A stretch of DNA of 62,000 nucleotides from Tubiluchus corallicola (GCA_030141605.1 JAQGDQ010002370.1:27167-89166); one strand, 5' to 3'; counted from the stretch's first letter, positions 1-13,200 are shown. A program made the numbers and translations. Notes: a model not told the origin generated them from the letters alone.

Positions 1-18
1 AAGGAACTTACTATATAG

Positions 19-1155
<1,137 letters not shown>

Positions 1156-2067
1156 ATATTTTTTAAGCAAGCTTGCCTAAGCAGAGCAGTAACACAGCTG
1201 GCACACTTTCTAATCATATTTCTGCAACTTGACTTTTTGGGAAGAGTTTCAGTAGGTATTTAAATGCTTTTTTTAATATTGTAATTTATAATGTTCTTTA
1301 TACGTTTTTTAAGTGGTATAAACATAGTGATTTAAACAGTCTCAATTTTGAAACAACACGAATACTGCATCTAGTTTATTATTTACTATTGGAAAATGTG
1401 TTTGTCAGACATTTCTTAGGGAAATTGACTGTGAAGCAGTTAAGTTGTCTGCTACAAATTTCCCACACGAATTTCTATGCATTCATTTGTTAGGTTGGCA
1501 AAACCAGTATTAGTCTGGCTTCTTGACCCGTTTCTGGCTTCTTATCAGAAGACTGGTGCTTGTCAGTCATTATCTCAAGCTTTTTGAGTCTCAACAAAAC
1601 TACTCCAATGTATTGTGTGTCAGCTCTACTCCTATCTTTACAGAGTTTAAATACTGAAATTGTTTTAAATAGGATGAGCTGAGGATATATCAAAACGAAA
1701 TATTAATAGATTGTAGCTATTAGCTGCTATAAATTTTTCATAATAATAATAATAATAATGTGTGATAGAATCTCTTACTTGTGATAGAAAAACATTCCAA
1801 AAAATTCTTTACAATGATAGGATAGTTTACTGTTGCATATCAGAAATAAATACTTCTAGTATTTAATTTCGTGTTATAGGTATGTAAATAATTTATAAAA
1901 AATCTTGCATTTAAATTATTCAGTAAACTCATTTTTAAAAGTTCTTAGGGACTTAATTATTGTTATAGATTTACTGTAGCTATAATTTAGCTATTTTCAG
2001 TTTTTGTTTGCTCCCTCTCTTGTTGCATTTATTTTACTTTAATTTTGTTTTACATTTTTTTGTATAA
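1156..2067. other. AT-rich 3' flank of TDH, no gene seen
   Basis: No coding region recognised. It contains a short AAT microsatellite (about 1739-1758) and a candidate polyadenylation hexamer AATAAA at 1845-1850, about 690 bp after the TDH stop; whether it is used is unknown. Confidence 0.5.
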
Positions 2068-2674
2068 GTTATTGTTTGTGAAGATATACATTGTAGCTAG
2101 CTATTTCGCAAATAGTTTTAGCTAAAATGTTATCTATAAAGTAAATAGCTTAGAATGATATACACAAAGTTATTGTTTGTGAAGATAAACATTGTAGCTA
2201 GCTATTTCGCAAATAGTTTTAGCTAAAATGTTATCTATAAAGTAAATAGCTTAGAATGATATACACAAAAGTTATTGTTTGTGAAGATATACATTGTAGC
2301 TAGCTATTTCGCAAATAGTTTTAGCTAAAATGTTATCTATAAAGTAAATAGCTTAGAATGATATACACAAAAGTTATTGTTTGTGAAGATATACATTATA
2401 GCTAGCTATTTCGCAAATAGTTTTAGCTAAAATGTTATCTATAAAGTAAATAGCTTAGAATGATATACACAAAAGTTATTGTTTGTGAAGATATACATTG
2501 TAGCTAGCTATTTGACAAATAGTTTTAGCTAAAATGTTATCTATAAAGTAAATCGCTTAGAATGATATACACAAAGTTACTGTTTGTGAAGATATACATT
2601 GTAGCTAGCTATTTGGCAAATAGTTTTAGATAAAATGTTATCTATAAAGTAAATAGCTTAGAATGATATACACA
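2068..2674. repeat. Tandem array, six copies of a 101-102 bp unit
   Basis: Units begin (at 'gttattgtttgtg' or a close variant) at 2068, 2169, 2271, 2373, 2475 and 2576, then the array stops near 2674. Copies differ by a few substitutions and 1-bp length changes. Each unit carries a hairpin-capable motif CTATTT-cgc-AAATAG (or its gac/ggc variant) next to TAGCTAGCTA. No open frame runs across it. Confidence 0.95.
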
Positions 2675-3296
2675 TTCATGAGTATTAAGTCAGCTATCAT
2701 GTTTTACTTGAAAAGTTAAAAACTGAGCTAGATTAAGCAAAAAATAATGCAAATTACAATTTTTAGTAATTGACTGACCTGTTAACCTGCATTACACTCT
2801 TGTCTTTTCCTCTCTATGTCACTATGACGACATGATAGTGGCTTTTAAGTTTCATCTGTACTATTATTATGCCTGCATCTTATTTTACACCTAAAATTAA
2901 TGAAGTTAATTACTATAGTTTTTTTGCAATTTCTTTCTATTTCCCTATATTATTTATGTAACTGTATTTGTGGTACTTTTAGTAGCTATTGTAGCTATTT
3001 ACAGTAGCTTTTTAGGTTTTTTCATGCACAAATTTGAGTGAAGCAGATAACATCTTCCTTAAGTAAAGTTTTACAGGTTATTTGAATGTGTAAATGGTCA
3101 ATATTAAGCATAACTGTATAATAATGAGGAACAGCAACGAAAAACATAGATATGTAAGTTGTTTTCACTAAACTATTTTTTACATAAGTGTCAAGGGTGG
3201 CATTAAATCTGTATGTAAAATATTTTTACATTTTTTTAGTCTACTTGAGCTTTTCAAAGTTACTTGTAGCCAACAGTAGAATTGAAAATCACATAC
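2675..3296. other. Intergenic, nothing recognised
   Basis: AT-rich sequence between the 102-bp array and the hAT MITE. No exon, RNA gene or clear repeat was seen. Confidence 0.4.
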
Positions 3297-3304
3297 CTGT
3301 AAAT

Positions 3305-3672
3305 CAGGGGTGTCCAACCTTTTTGAACTGAGGGCCAAGTGTACAACCTTCAAAGTAGTTGCGGGCCGGATTAGCAATTTCACAACCACAAAAAGACAAT
3401 GAAGCACAAAATACATTTTATGTTACATTTAAGCTAGAAGAGACAGTCTTGTAAGTTCATGCTTTTGATCAGTTTAATGTGAAATCTGGCACTGCTTTTG
3501 TTTGTTAATGACTGTGACCTTCATGGATTGTTGACGACCGGCAAATCTGATAGTTGGGTCACAAGTGCAGCTGTCTATTAAATTTTGACCAAATAAGAGA
3601 AACTTTGCGGGCCGGATAGAAACGCATGGCGGGCCGGATTCTGGCCCGCGGGCCGTATGTTGGACACTCCTG
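3305..3672. mobile_element. Non-autonomous hAT-superfamily MITE (368 bp) with 8-bp TSD
   Basis: The left end CAGGGGTGTCCAAC and the reverse complement of the right end CAGGAGTGTCCAAC match at 13 of 14 positions. The flanks are a perfect 8-bp duplication CTGTAAAT at 3297-3304 and 3673-3680, the hAT signature. The interior holds several GC-rich GCGGGCCGGA blocks, also inverted, unlike the AT-rich surroundings. There is no transposase frame, so it would depend on an autonomous relative. The perfect duplication suggests a fairly recent insertion. Confidence 0.93.
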
Positions 3673-3680
3673 CTGTAAAT

Positions 3681-4987
3681 TATATGTAAAAAATTTTCAA
3701 TCTCACCTACAATAACATATGAGTGGAGACTGTAGTAATTAATGTTCGCAGTAAATAATTTTAAAATGTGCCGTTTTAACTGAATGTAACTGAATTTCTT
3801 GCTGGAATTTTATATTTGGTTGAGTTAATTGTTAGGCTTACTGATTGTTAATGAATACAATGCTGTTCAGTAGAGGCTTGTAGTTAAAATTGTTGTGGAC
3901 GCTGCTTCAGAAAATTTTTAACCAATGTTTTAATACTGTGTAAAATGAGACAAACATATAAAAACAAAATTTAGTCAAAAAGAAACACTACCTTACACTT
4001 GCACAACAGGGTCGGCACTGCATGAGAGACAGTGCTTTCTCTACTTAGCGTGCGGCTTCTTATCTCAGGCATGTTCTCATGCCCGCATGCACAGAACGGC
4101 CAAACACCACGTCGCTGGAACTATGAAGCACACAGTTCCGAACAAGGATTTTGTAATTTTTCCATGGACTAGGAAATGGCTACTTACATTAGACTTAAGA
4201 ATTATATAATGTACAAATATAAAGAAAGAAATAAAGAAAGAAAGACACATTATGTTGAATGTTATCACTAATATCGAGTGAAAACAGGGGCTGCTGCAGT
4301 TCCGTAGTGCCTATACACAAGCCTCCACTGATATGATTATACAAAATCTAGTTTTGTAGAATTTACTGCGTTGCTTTCGCTACTAATGTCACGACACATT
4401 GGTGAAACTTTGTTAACTTGTGAATTTGCAGATGTTCAAATTTGCATGATTTTAAATATTACTTTCAAAGGTCTTTGTAAATAGACGTTAACCGGGTTTG
4501 ATATTAAGCATAGTCTGTGGTAACAGTTGTGACTCGACTCAGATTTCAGTAAATCTGTTAATTAATAATTATAGTAAATTATCTGTGGTGATAGCAGTTA
4601 ACAAATGGATGAAAACATCAGTTGAAATGAAACTATTTTTACGTCATTATATACTGTTATTTAAAAATTAAAAAGCACCATGATATATTATGCAAATTAT
4701 AGTCACTACTATTAAAAATTCTGACAGGGGTGTGTAATTACAACAATTAACATGGAAACTAAATGTTACTTGTTTTACTTGTGATATAACATATTAAAAT
4801 GTAATGCTTACAGAAGTAATCTGTTTTATGTCTTTTTTAAGTATAAGTTACGCACAAGAAATATATTTTGCACCTCAATGTGTAATTGCATTACTGAACA
4901 TTTGTAGATTATTTTCTAAAATGCAATAGACACTTCATACAGCACCAATACCTGCAATAAATTTTGCAAGGCATGAAAATTATATCA

Positions 4988-4989
<2 letters not shown>
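3681..4989. other. Intergenic, nothing recognised
   Basis: AT-rich; no gene, RNA or structured repeat that I can support. Confidence 0.4.

Positions 4990-5026
<37 letters not shown>
4990..5026. repeat. (AT)n microsatellite
   Basis: An uninterrupted run of alternating A and T. The apparent small frame of Tyr-Ile repeats across it is an artefact of the repeat. Confidence 0.97.
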
Positions 5027-5030
<4 letters not shown>

Positions 5031-5412
5031 AAATTAAGTTTTTATTTAATAATTATATCAATATTGTACATGTAATCATAATAATTAGCCACATTTTGTC
5101 ACTTTTTGTCATTGATTTTGAAAATCCAAAAACCAATTCAGTTTAATGATCGAACAGCTCAATTCAAATGATACAGACGAATTTAAAAATGGCAGATCTG
5201 TCAGGAAATTATACAATTTAAGAAATTTCGATATTTAAGATGACTAAAAAATGTGAATCTACTTTAGGCACCTTCAGAGACAAAGATGGACACTAATTTT
5301 ATATTAACTATTTTATCAACCTTTGATTGTGACCATAAGCAATTTTGTCTAGATTCTTGAAAGATTAAAGATTAGACCAGCTATGCTATTGCAGATCTAG
5401 TCCGACGTAATG

Positions 5413-8400
5413 TCACCGAATGCTACTCTTCATGTAGGTTTGATAGGATGCATAGATCTCCTTGCAATAGCTTTGTCTTGAATAATCCTGCAAAGTCGTG
5501 TGAAACATAGGTGTTGCTTTCAGTACCTGTGATGTAGACGAATTCACCTGCAAATGTAACAGTTTTCATTACAAATTGTTGTAAATGTAGCCAGACAAAA
5601 AATGTCTCCAGCTTCCATGTTTTCCTTACAAACACTTTAAATAAGGAATCACATTACAGAGTTAGGTGCTTCAAAACAAGGCTATAAATTCACAATGCAA
5701 TTTTAGAGATTTCTTGGTCTCAATGGATAAACCAGCATTTGTACATACATACAAGTAACATCTTGGTTCTTTCTTTATGCAATTCAGAACAAAATTGTAG
5801 TATTAGTGTAGATGCACACAGACTTAAACCATCAGATGAATACTGTAATGTTGATTTTATTTAGGTCTTCAGTGCCAGTTATTTTGAAAAAGTAATCTCG
5901 ATATTTAGAGTGTCTCATATCCTATGTGAGGTACATGTAAGCTCTTTCTCATATACTACAAGAGGTACATGTAAGCTCTTTCTCATATACTACACAAGGT
6001 ACATGTAAGCTCTTTCTCATATACTACACGAGGTACATGTAAGCTCTTTCTCATATCCTATGCGAGGTACATGTAAGCTCTTTCTCATATCCTATGCGAG
6101 GTACATGTAAGCTCTTTCTCATATCCTACACGAGGTACATGTAAGCTCTTTCTCATATCCTATGTGAGGTACATGTAAGCTCTTTCTCATATCCTATGCG
6201 AGGTACATGTAAGCTCTTTCTCATATCCTATGTGAGGTACATGTAAGCTCTTTCTCATATCCTATGCGAGGTACATGTAAGCTCTTTCTCATATCCTATG
6301 TGAGGTACATGTAAGCTCTTTCTCATATCCTATGCGAGGTACATGTAAGCTCTTTCTCATATACTACACGAGGTACATGTAAGCTCTTTCTCATATCCTA
6401 CACGAGGTACATGTAAGCTCTTTCTCATATCCTATGTGAGGTACATGTAAGCTCTTTCTCATATCCTATGTGAGGTACATGTAAGCTCTTTCTCATATCC
6501 TATGCGAGGTACATGTAAGCTCTTTCTCATATACTACACGAGGTACATGTAAGCTCTTTCTCATATCCTATGTGAGGTACATGTAAGATCTTTCTCATAT
6601 CCTATGTGAGGTACATGTAAGCTCTTTCTCATATCCTATGTGAGGTACATGTAAGCTCTTTCTCATATCCTATGTGAGGTACATGTAAGCTCTTTCTCAT
6701 ATCCTATGCGAGGTACATGTAAGCTCTTTCTCATATCCTATGCGAGGTACATGTAAGCTCTTTCTCATATCCTATGCGAGGTACATGTAAGCTCTTTCTC
6801 ATATCCTATGTGAGGTACATGTAAGCTCTTTCTCATATCCTATGCGAGGTACATGTAAGCTCTTTCTCATATCCTATGCGAGGTACATGTAAGCTCTTTC
6901 TCATATCCTATGCGAGGTACATGTAAGCACTTTCTCATATCCTATGCGAGGTACATGTAAGCTCTTTCTCATATCCTATGCGAGGTACATGTAAGCTCTT
7001 TCTCATATCCTATGTGAGGTACATGTAAGCTCTTTCTCATATCCTATGCGAGGTACATGTAAGCTCTTTTTTTAATGAAATGCCATAAAAGGTCTTCTGC
7101 TTGATCAAAAACACTGATAATGTTTAAGTGGGAAAAGTTTCAACTCTTAGTAATAATTTTTAAGTTCAAGTTTTTAACAATAAATTACTGATACAAGTTC
7201 AAACTTCAACAGTAAGCAAGAGATGAATATTAACTCTGTTTCTCTAGCTCAGAACAGAACAGGTTTAATGTTACTTAACTGTCAACAAAAATTTCACAAA
7301 ACACTTACGTGCACTACAACATAATCTCCTGGTTTTAGTCGTTTGTGAATTTCAGTGGAAACTCCTAGGGGCACCTCAACGTCAGGTACAATGACTTTAG
7401 TACCGCCGTCATTTCTGCCGAATAAATCTTGTTGTGATCGTTTACTTGTCTGGTAAAAGAACAACAGACTTCATCAGCACATTTTAAAATAGCACACTAT
7501 ACGCGTGTATCACAGTAAACTAATGCAAAGTGGTGGTACAAGTCACAACCACAGCAACTGGGTAAACTAATGCAAAGTGGTGGTACAAGTCAAAAAACAT
7601 ATCGTAAGTATAAGTCGACCCCAAAAATTTCACCTTAAAATCGCCTCCCAAAAATTCGACTTGTACATAACTATATACAGTAACTGACTAACTGACTGAC
7701 TAACTAACTAATATAACTAGCTAACTAACTAACTACGTAAAATAAAAAATGAATAAAGCTAATGTATGAAAGAATTCTGGGTCATTCTAGGTTAAGGCAG
7801 CCACGGTTTGTTTTTCTTATTTTTTTTTGAATCACCTACTAAAATCAACTTACTCCTTCAATTAACACCAGCTGTTCAGAGCCAACAAGCTGCGCATTCA
7901 ACTTCTCTGCTTCTTGTCGAAAACAATCAAGAATTTCCTGCATCCGACGAACCTTGACGTGTTGCGGCACGTTGTCTTCTAGCTTGTGATATGCATGAGT
8001 CTTCTACAAGAAAATATTAAAACTGAAAATGTCTGTAATGCCTGTACAATAATCTTTGAAATTCTGCTCACATTTTTCTCACCCGATCTTCATCACAAAT
8101 CGGTGCCAATCAGCAGGGCCTATTTCAGCCTAAGCTAGGCCCGGGGAAGTGGGGCATGTGAGGCCCCCTTGGGGGGGGGGGGGTGGCATGAAGCGCCGGG
8201 GCATGGGTGCCATCATGGTTGGCGTGCAGAAAATTTTTGAACTGCTAGAACGCCGGAGAAGCATTTTTTTCGAAGAGAAAATATGGAGTTATACAGTTGT
8301 TAAAGGAAAGAACAGTTGAAAGAAAAACTGCTTTATTCTCAAGACCAGTCCTTAATACTTGTCAATACTGGCAAACGGCGCGCGTGCGGCAAGAGAGAGA

Positions 8401-9709
8401 GAAGAGGCAGTATGTTCGCATAAAGAAAAAAATGTTACCTTGGTGTGAGGCCCCCCTGGAGGGTGAGGGCCCAGGGAAGTATCCCCACTCCCCCGCCCCA
8501 TGAAATAGGCCCTGCTAATCAGTGCTTTTAAATAAATTCATAAACACTAAATTAAGATAACGAGTTGCCAAACAAGTGACACTACGAGTCAGTCATACTT
8601 AAGTGGTCGGGTGTTGGCAACCGTAAAACACTTCATACTTCTAGCCAATCTCTACATTTCTCTGTTTTTCTTCATTTTTTCACCCACCTTTCTCAAACTA
8701 AATGGAAACATGTAGCAAAAATTGTATTTGACTAGCCGAATAAGCGACAGCGTGTCTTCGTGAGCCTCTTCAGTCTCGTTACAAAAACCACAGATGAAGT
8801 CACTTGATAAAAAAACACCTGAAAAAGACATTAGAAAATTTGAAGCCATGTTAAGAAGTAACACTCACATACGATTACAAAATTTGAAGCCATGTTAAGA
8901 AGTAACACACACATACGATTACAAAATTTGAAGCCATGTTAAGAAGTAACTCACACATACGATTACAAAATTTGAAGCCATGTTAAGAAGTAACACACAC
9001 ATACGATTACAAAATTTGAAGCCATGTTAAGAAGTAACACACACACATACGATTACAAAATTTGAAGCCATGTTAAGAAGTAACACACACATACGATTAC
9101 AAAATTTGAAGCCATGTTAAGAAGTAACACACACACATACGAGTTCTTTAACGGTTCGTTTAAAACTTAATAAATGTTTTTTTCCTATAAAGTCATTTTG
9201 TTCTGCAAAAACGAAAAGAATTTGTGGAAAAAATTATCAAAAGTTGTTTTAGAAATGACTAACCACTTTACTATCATTATTGTTCTAGGCTGGTGAATTT
9301 AAATAATTATTATTTATTATTATTAGTTATTATTAGTAACTCATTTATTTCACAACAAAATATGTTTTAATTATGATTAAAAATGAATATAAGAACATAT
9401 ATAACAGCAAATTAATATTACTTAACAAATTTGTGAAAGAAACACAATAGTCCAGATTTTAGGCCAGCATACTGTGAATGTGATATGATAAACCACACTG
9501 CCATTAAGACACTGTAACATAACACAATAACCTATGAACAGACAATAACAGTTACCTGGCAGAATACTTCGAATATGATGGACTAAGTCTATATAGGTGT
9601 CTCTAGTGTATCCTCTGCGCATTGCAGTCAATACTGTTGAGTTTCCACTCTGTGCTGGCAGGTGAATTTGCTTGCAAATATTTGGGTTTTCCTTGATGAC
9701 TGTGAGCAC
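5413..9709 (-). CDS. CDK5RAP1: CDK5RAP1-type tRNA methylthiotransferase, C-terminal five exons
   Basis: A radical-SAM MiaB-family enzyme that adds 2-methylthio to i6A37 in (mainly mitochondrial) tRNAs. Exons in transcript order: 9556-9709, 8688-8818, 7854-8003, 7309-7449 and 5413-5547 (TGA at 5413-5415). All junctions are GT-AG and the phases (0, 1, 0, 0, 0) join into one frame of about 236 residues. Exon 1 carries [13 protein letters not shown] and [10 protein letters not shown], the classic distal radical-SAM segment. Exon 2 has [14 protein letters not shown] and exon 3 [13 protein letters not shown]. Exon 4 ([20 protein letters not shown]) starts the TRAM RNA-binding domain, and exon 5 ([12 protein letters not shown]) ends it. 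The first visible exon starts with an acceptor, so about 350 residues, including the CxxxCxxC cluster motif and the UPF0004 domain, are absent; I did not find them up to 41.9 kb. A candidate poly(A) signal is AATAAA read on the minus strand at 5043-5048. Family assignment is very sure; whether the locus is complete is not. Confidence 0.93.
5914..7068. repeat. 34-bp minisatellite, 34 copies, no indels
   Basis: It lies in the last intron of the CDK5RAP1-like gene. The anchor 'acatgtaag' occurs every 34 bp from 5933 to 7055 (33 whole periods, so 34 copies). Copies fall into a few types at one variable stretch: cctatgtg, cctatgcg, actacacg/actacaag and cctacacg. Single extra substitutions occur, for example near 6589 and 6929. 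Confidence 0.97.
7515..7593. repeat. Two-copy direct repeat, period 47 bp
   Basis: The block starting gtaaactaatgcaaagtgg at 7515 recurs at 7562, in the intron between two CDK5RAP1 exons. Confidence 0.85.
7612..7662. repeat. Short inverted-repeat element (AAGTCGA...TCGACTT)
   Basis: A 51-bp segment with 7-bp inverted ends at 7612-7618 and 7656-7662. Two near-copies of a CCAAAAATT-type motif lie inside. It may be a remnant of a small transposon or a hairpin; it sits in a CDK5RAP1 intron. Confidence 0.5.
7681..7735. repeat. Imperfect CTAA/CTGA tetranucleotide microsatellite
   Basis: Runs of ctaa and ctga units with one interruption (atataactag), within an intron of the CDK5RAP1-like gene. Confidence 0.85.
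8114..8514. mobile_element. Second hAT-type MITE (401 bp), GC-rich, intronic
   Basis: The two ends carry a perfect 14-bp inverted repeat CAGGGCCTATTTCA. The flanks CCAATCAG (8106-8113) and CTAATCAG (8515-8522) are an 8-bp target duplication with one mismatch. The element is much richer in G and C than its surroundings and has a G-run at about 8169-8182. It encodes no transposase. It sits in the intron between exons 8688-8818 and 7854-8003 of the CDK5RAP1-like gene, so it is transcribed with it and apparently tolerated. Confidence 0.9.
8836..9141. repeat. 44-bp minisatellite, seven copies, beside a splice acceptor
   Basis: The anchor 'tgaagccatg' occurs at 8841, 8885, 8929, 8973, 9017, 9063 and 9107 (44-bp period, one 46-bp step caused by an extra AC). 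The copy nearest the exon ends within about 20 bp of the acceptor of CDK5RAP1 exon 8688-8818. Confidence 0.95.
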
Positions 9710-11340
9710 CTGCAGAAATTTAAAAAAATGAATAAACATCGTAATATCATGATTAATATAATACAATGTTACAAAACTTATTATGCACACAAAAACAGAA
9801 GCAATTATTATTATTGAATGTACATAAACTTTCCAATATACTAAAGTGCTGAAGTAAAACTTCAAACAAATAAGTAAAATTATGCTATATGGCATGTATA
9901 TTCTATGTATGCTTGATTTAGCATGAACACTAATGTCTAACTACGTGTCAGATTAGAACTGTGTTATGTCTAACTGTGGTCAAACGCTGAGCTGCTTTGT
10001 GTTTGATCATAGATATATTACAATAGCGACAGTAAGTAAAGCTAGGGTTTCTTCTAAGCAAACAGAATATCTTAAATTGGAGCTGTGCTTAAGGGACAGT
10101 CAGTCACGCGTTGCTATCTTATTATTTTCAACTCTTTTTCCCGAGGTCACCGGAAACAGGAATGTAGACACGGCTTCATACCTCGAATAATCACAATGCC
10201 CTACACAGACTGCAAAGTACAGATTACAAGGTGTTGAAGTCAAAATTTAGCTTCTGTGCAATCGAGATGACATTTCTATCTTGCTGAAATATATTTATAA
10301 AAATTATAACTATGTCGGGAATTTATGTCGCCGTATGATCATATGCGTGTTGCAATAAGCAGTGATAATGACGTTTTCAGTAATTTTTTACTTAAAAAAA
10401 TGCGGTGTGTATTTTGTATTTACATAATGATGTCACTATAGTAAGCTTCGCTTGTAATATCTGCTAGTATTGGGTAGTGGTGAAAAGACATTTTGCGGTA
10501 TTCATAAGACGTGAATTTTTTTTAGAAGTTACTGATTATGTTTTACATTTTCATAAATTACTTAGGTTTAACTATTCGTCTATCGTATAAATTTGCCTAC
10601 AGTTAGGCTCAGCCTGCAACGACCATTTTAGGACAATAAGTGTAAACCGAAACCTATATCTCTTCAGATCACTTTTTCAGTGATATTGGTTAACATTTTC
10701 TTTTCCGAGATAATTGACAACCTTACGACAAAAGCAATTATTGAGATCAGTTATACAGCCCATGCTTAATATTTGCTCAGTAAATACTCTTGAGTGTATA
10801 TTCCTATATTTGATTTGTCGCATAGAGCCAACGAAGCCAATTCACAATACGTTCATACCATACATACGACTAGCTGATATAGTAAAGGAGATCACTTTTG
10901 CGATGAATGCTGATCTAATTATGACTTATATTGAAATGAATTGTGTTTGAAAAAAATGGGTGAAGACTGAAATTTATTTTTGTTGCCAATAAGCATAAAG
11001 TTTGTTACAATTTCTGATTTGAGAGCCTTGCATTTTATGATTGGCCTAATCAGGTGTGGTACAGTACTGCTTTTGCCTGTTAGACATACGGGAGTCTTTT
11101 AGGAAAGCTCTTGGATGACTGGCAAATTTCTTGATTTCTTAAGCTCTGTTAATTTTACTACAACATGCTTGCTTCTACATTTTTTCTAATAGAAATTCAG
11201 GTCATTACACACGAGGACCAAACACTAAGACTCAAAACAGCAGGACTGCCAGTCCAGCAGAGGTGTACCAACAGTAACAGTGAGAGCAATAGCAGTAGTA
11301 GGGGGCAAAGGCAGTGGCAATAGCAGTATAACAACTGCGG
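9710..11340. other. No gene recognised
   Basis: This is where the upstream CDK5RAP1 exons would be expected on the minus strand. I looked for the reverse complement of the conserved Cys-cluster segment and of the segment just before NICKQIHL and saw neither. AT-rich, no clear repeats. Confidence 0.4.

Positions 11341-11402
<62 letters not shown>
11341..11402. repeat. (ATC)n trinucleotide microsatellite
   Basis: About 20 uninterrupted units. In different frames it reads as runs of Ser, Met or Asp, which makes the local small frames artefacts. Confidence 0.97.
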
Positions 11403-11494
11403 CTCAGTGACAATAAATCTGACTTTTTCATTGCAACAAACAGCGAAATGCTCAGTAAAAGTGTAAGGTTTCCTAGACCACCGTTTTTCACAGC

Positions 11495-11690
11495 AATGTG
11501 AATTTGACTCTGCTGTGGACAATGCTTGAAGCACACAATCATTGTGATTTGTGAATATGACTTTACCGTGAACAGTGCTTGAAGCACACAACCTTTGTTA
11601 TTTGTGAATATGAATCTACTGTGGACAGTGCTTGAAGCACACAACCGTCGTGAATTTGACTTTACTATGGACAATGCTTGAAGACACTGC
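11495..11690. repeat. Degenerate tandem repeat of about 53 bp, four copies
   Basis: The block tgcttgaagcacacaa recurs at 11523, 11576 and 11629, and a shortened copy starts at 11675. Intervening sequence resembles 'tttgtgaatatgactttac'. Confidence 0.85.
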
Positions 11691-12789
11691 CATGAATTTG
11701 AGCAGTGACTGCTGTAATGGCAGCTGCAACTGAAGCCATTAGTCTTATTACGGCTTCACCTTTTACTGAAACCATTGCTAAACCAATTATACGCTAATTC
11801 TTGCCGAAAATTCAATTTTATCGCACATGCTGCCCAAGCTGCAGTTAACTATATATGAAGAGTGACTATCAAATCCAGTTATATCCATTTTTGACAAGAA
11901 AAGAGTTCTTTGCCTGTACGTGAGTTCGTTCAAAGTAGAAAATGTTGACTAATTACATATAATTACATTCATTGATACAATCGGAATTTATATCTTCAAA
12001 ATTTCGGCAATCGTTTGGCATCTTCAGAATGTAAATTAAAACAATATTTGCTATATCAATACAGTTTAAGTAAGTTAAACAACAATGAAGGTGTAATTTA
12101 GACTAAAACTTTTGAAAATACGGGTTACAGTAATGTTAAAACAAAATCTTAAAAACATTTCAATTAATCTACAGACAATACACGTTATGTAAGATAATAT
12201 ATCTGAAACTTTTCCAGATAGCAACAATAATTCGACAAATATATGTATATTATTTTAATTTGACTTTATCCCGATATGCTTTTCACTTTGGAATTATGCA
12301 ATTCACGTTACACGCGCAAGGGCGACCTCGTTATACGAAAAATAATGAATTTTTGGCCTACACGTCCAATTTTACGTGAAAAAAGCTACGTAAAATTTGT
12401 GAACCATTATTAGCAGCAGTAGGTACCACCCAAAGTAATGTCAATGTCAATTTGCCAATTTAAGAAGCCAACTAATCAACAAAGCAGTATGAAGCAACAA
12501 TATTCTCGAATGTAACATGCACGAGATGCAAACGCAGCGCAAACAGTTGCAGCGAAGCTTATCTCTTACAAATGATAAGTAAGTGAGTAAGCACTTTTAA
12601 GAATCCCGTGAGGGAAATTCAAGCTTATTCATTTAATTATTAATTGCTTAAGAGGTGACATCACTTTTCCATGCACGCTTGCTAATTCCGCGTGCGTTGT
12701 GAGAAATGGCAGATGTGAACTACGTGCGTGAGTGTGGAGCTTAATTTGGAAAGAGGTTTGCCCTGTAAATTTAATCAGGCTCGGCAGAA
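11691..12789. other. No gene recognised
   Basis: AT-rich sequence without supported genes or clear repeats. Confidence 0.35.
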
Positions 12790-13200
12790 AATTTAGGGAA
12801 AATTCGAAGAGACGAAGTGTATCAAGGTGACCTCAGCGGGAACCGATTATGTTAAAGAAATCACTTGTCTTACAATCCTCACTCGAAAACTTTTTTTTAT
12901 CGTACTTTCAGTTTAACCCCTCTAAATGAAATGAAAAACGTTGTGTATTGCTAGATGTTAAACTAAGCCATTAAGTTAAAGGAATCACTTGTTACAGGAA
13001 TCTTTGGCAATCCTCACCCGAAACCTTTTTATCGTACTCTCAATTTAAGCCCTGTATTTGAAATGGAAACAGTTGGGGGAAATACGAAGACAAGAGGTGT
13101 ATCAAGGTGACTTCGGAGGGCCACTACGTTACTAGGACTCTGACACAGCTGTCACTTGATAACTTTTTTAATGGTCAATTTAACTTGTGTTACTGGAGGG
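12790..13200. repeat. Degenerate tandem repeat (about 120-275 bp periods)
   Basis: The block 'aatcctcac-cgaaa-ctttttatcgtact' occurs near 12875 and 13010. 'aggtgtatcaaggtgac' at about 13095 echoes 'aagtgtatcaaggtgac' at about 12817. A weaker third echo follows at 13130-13190. Boundaries are approximate. Confidence 0.7.

Noticed and set aside
5914-7068. CRISPR array
   Set aside because: Units are contiguous 34-bp repeats without unique spacers, in an animal intron.
11225-11674. 149-codon minus-strand frame with an Asp run
   Set aside because: It is driven by the (ATC)n microsatellite and the flanking 53-bp tandem repeats; the other frames of the same repeat are equally open.
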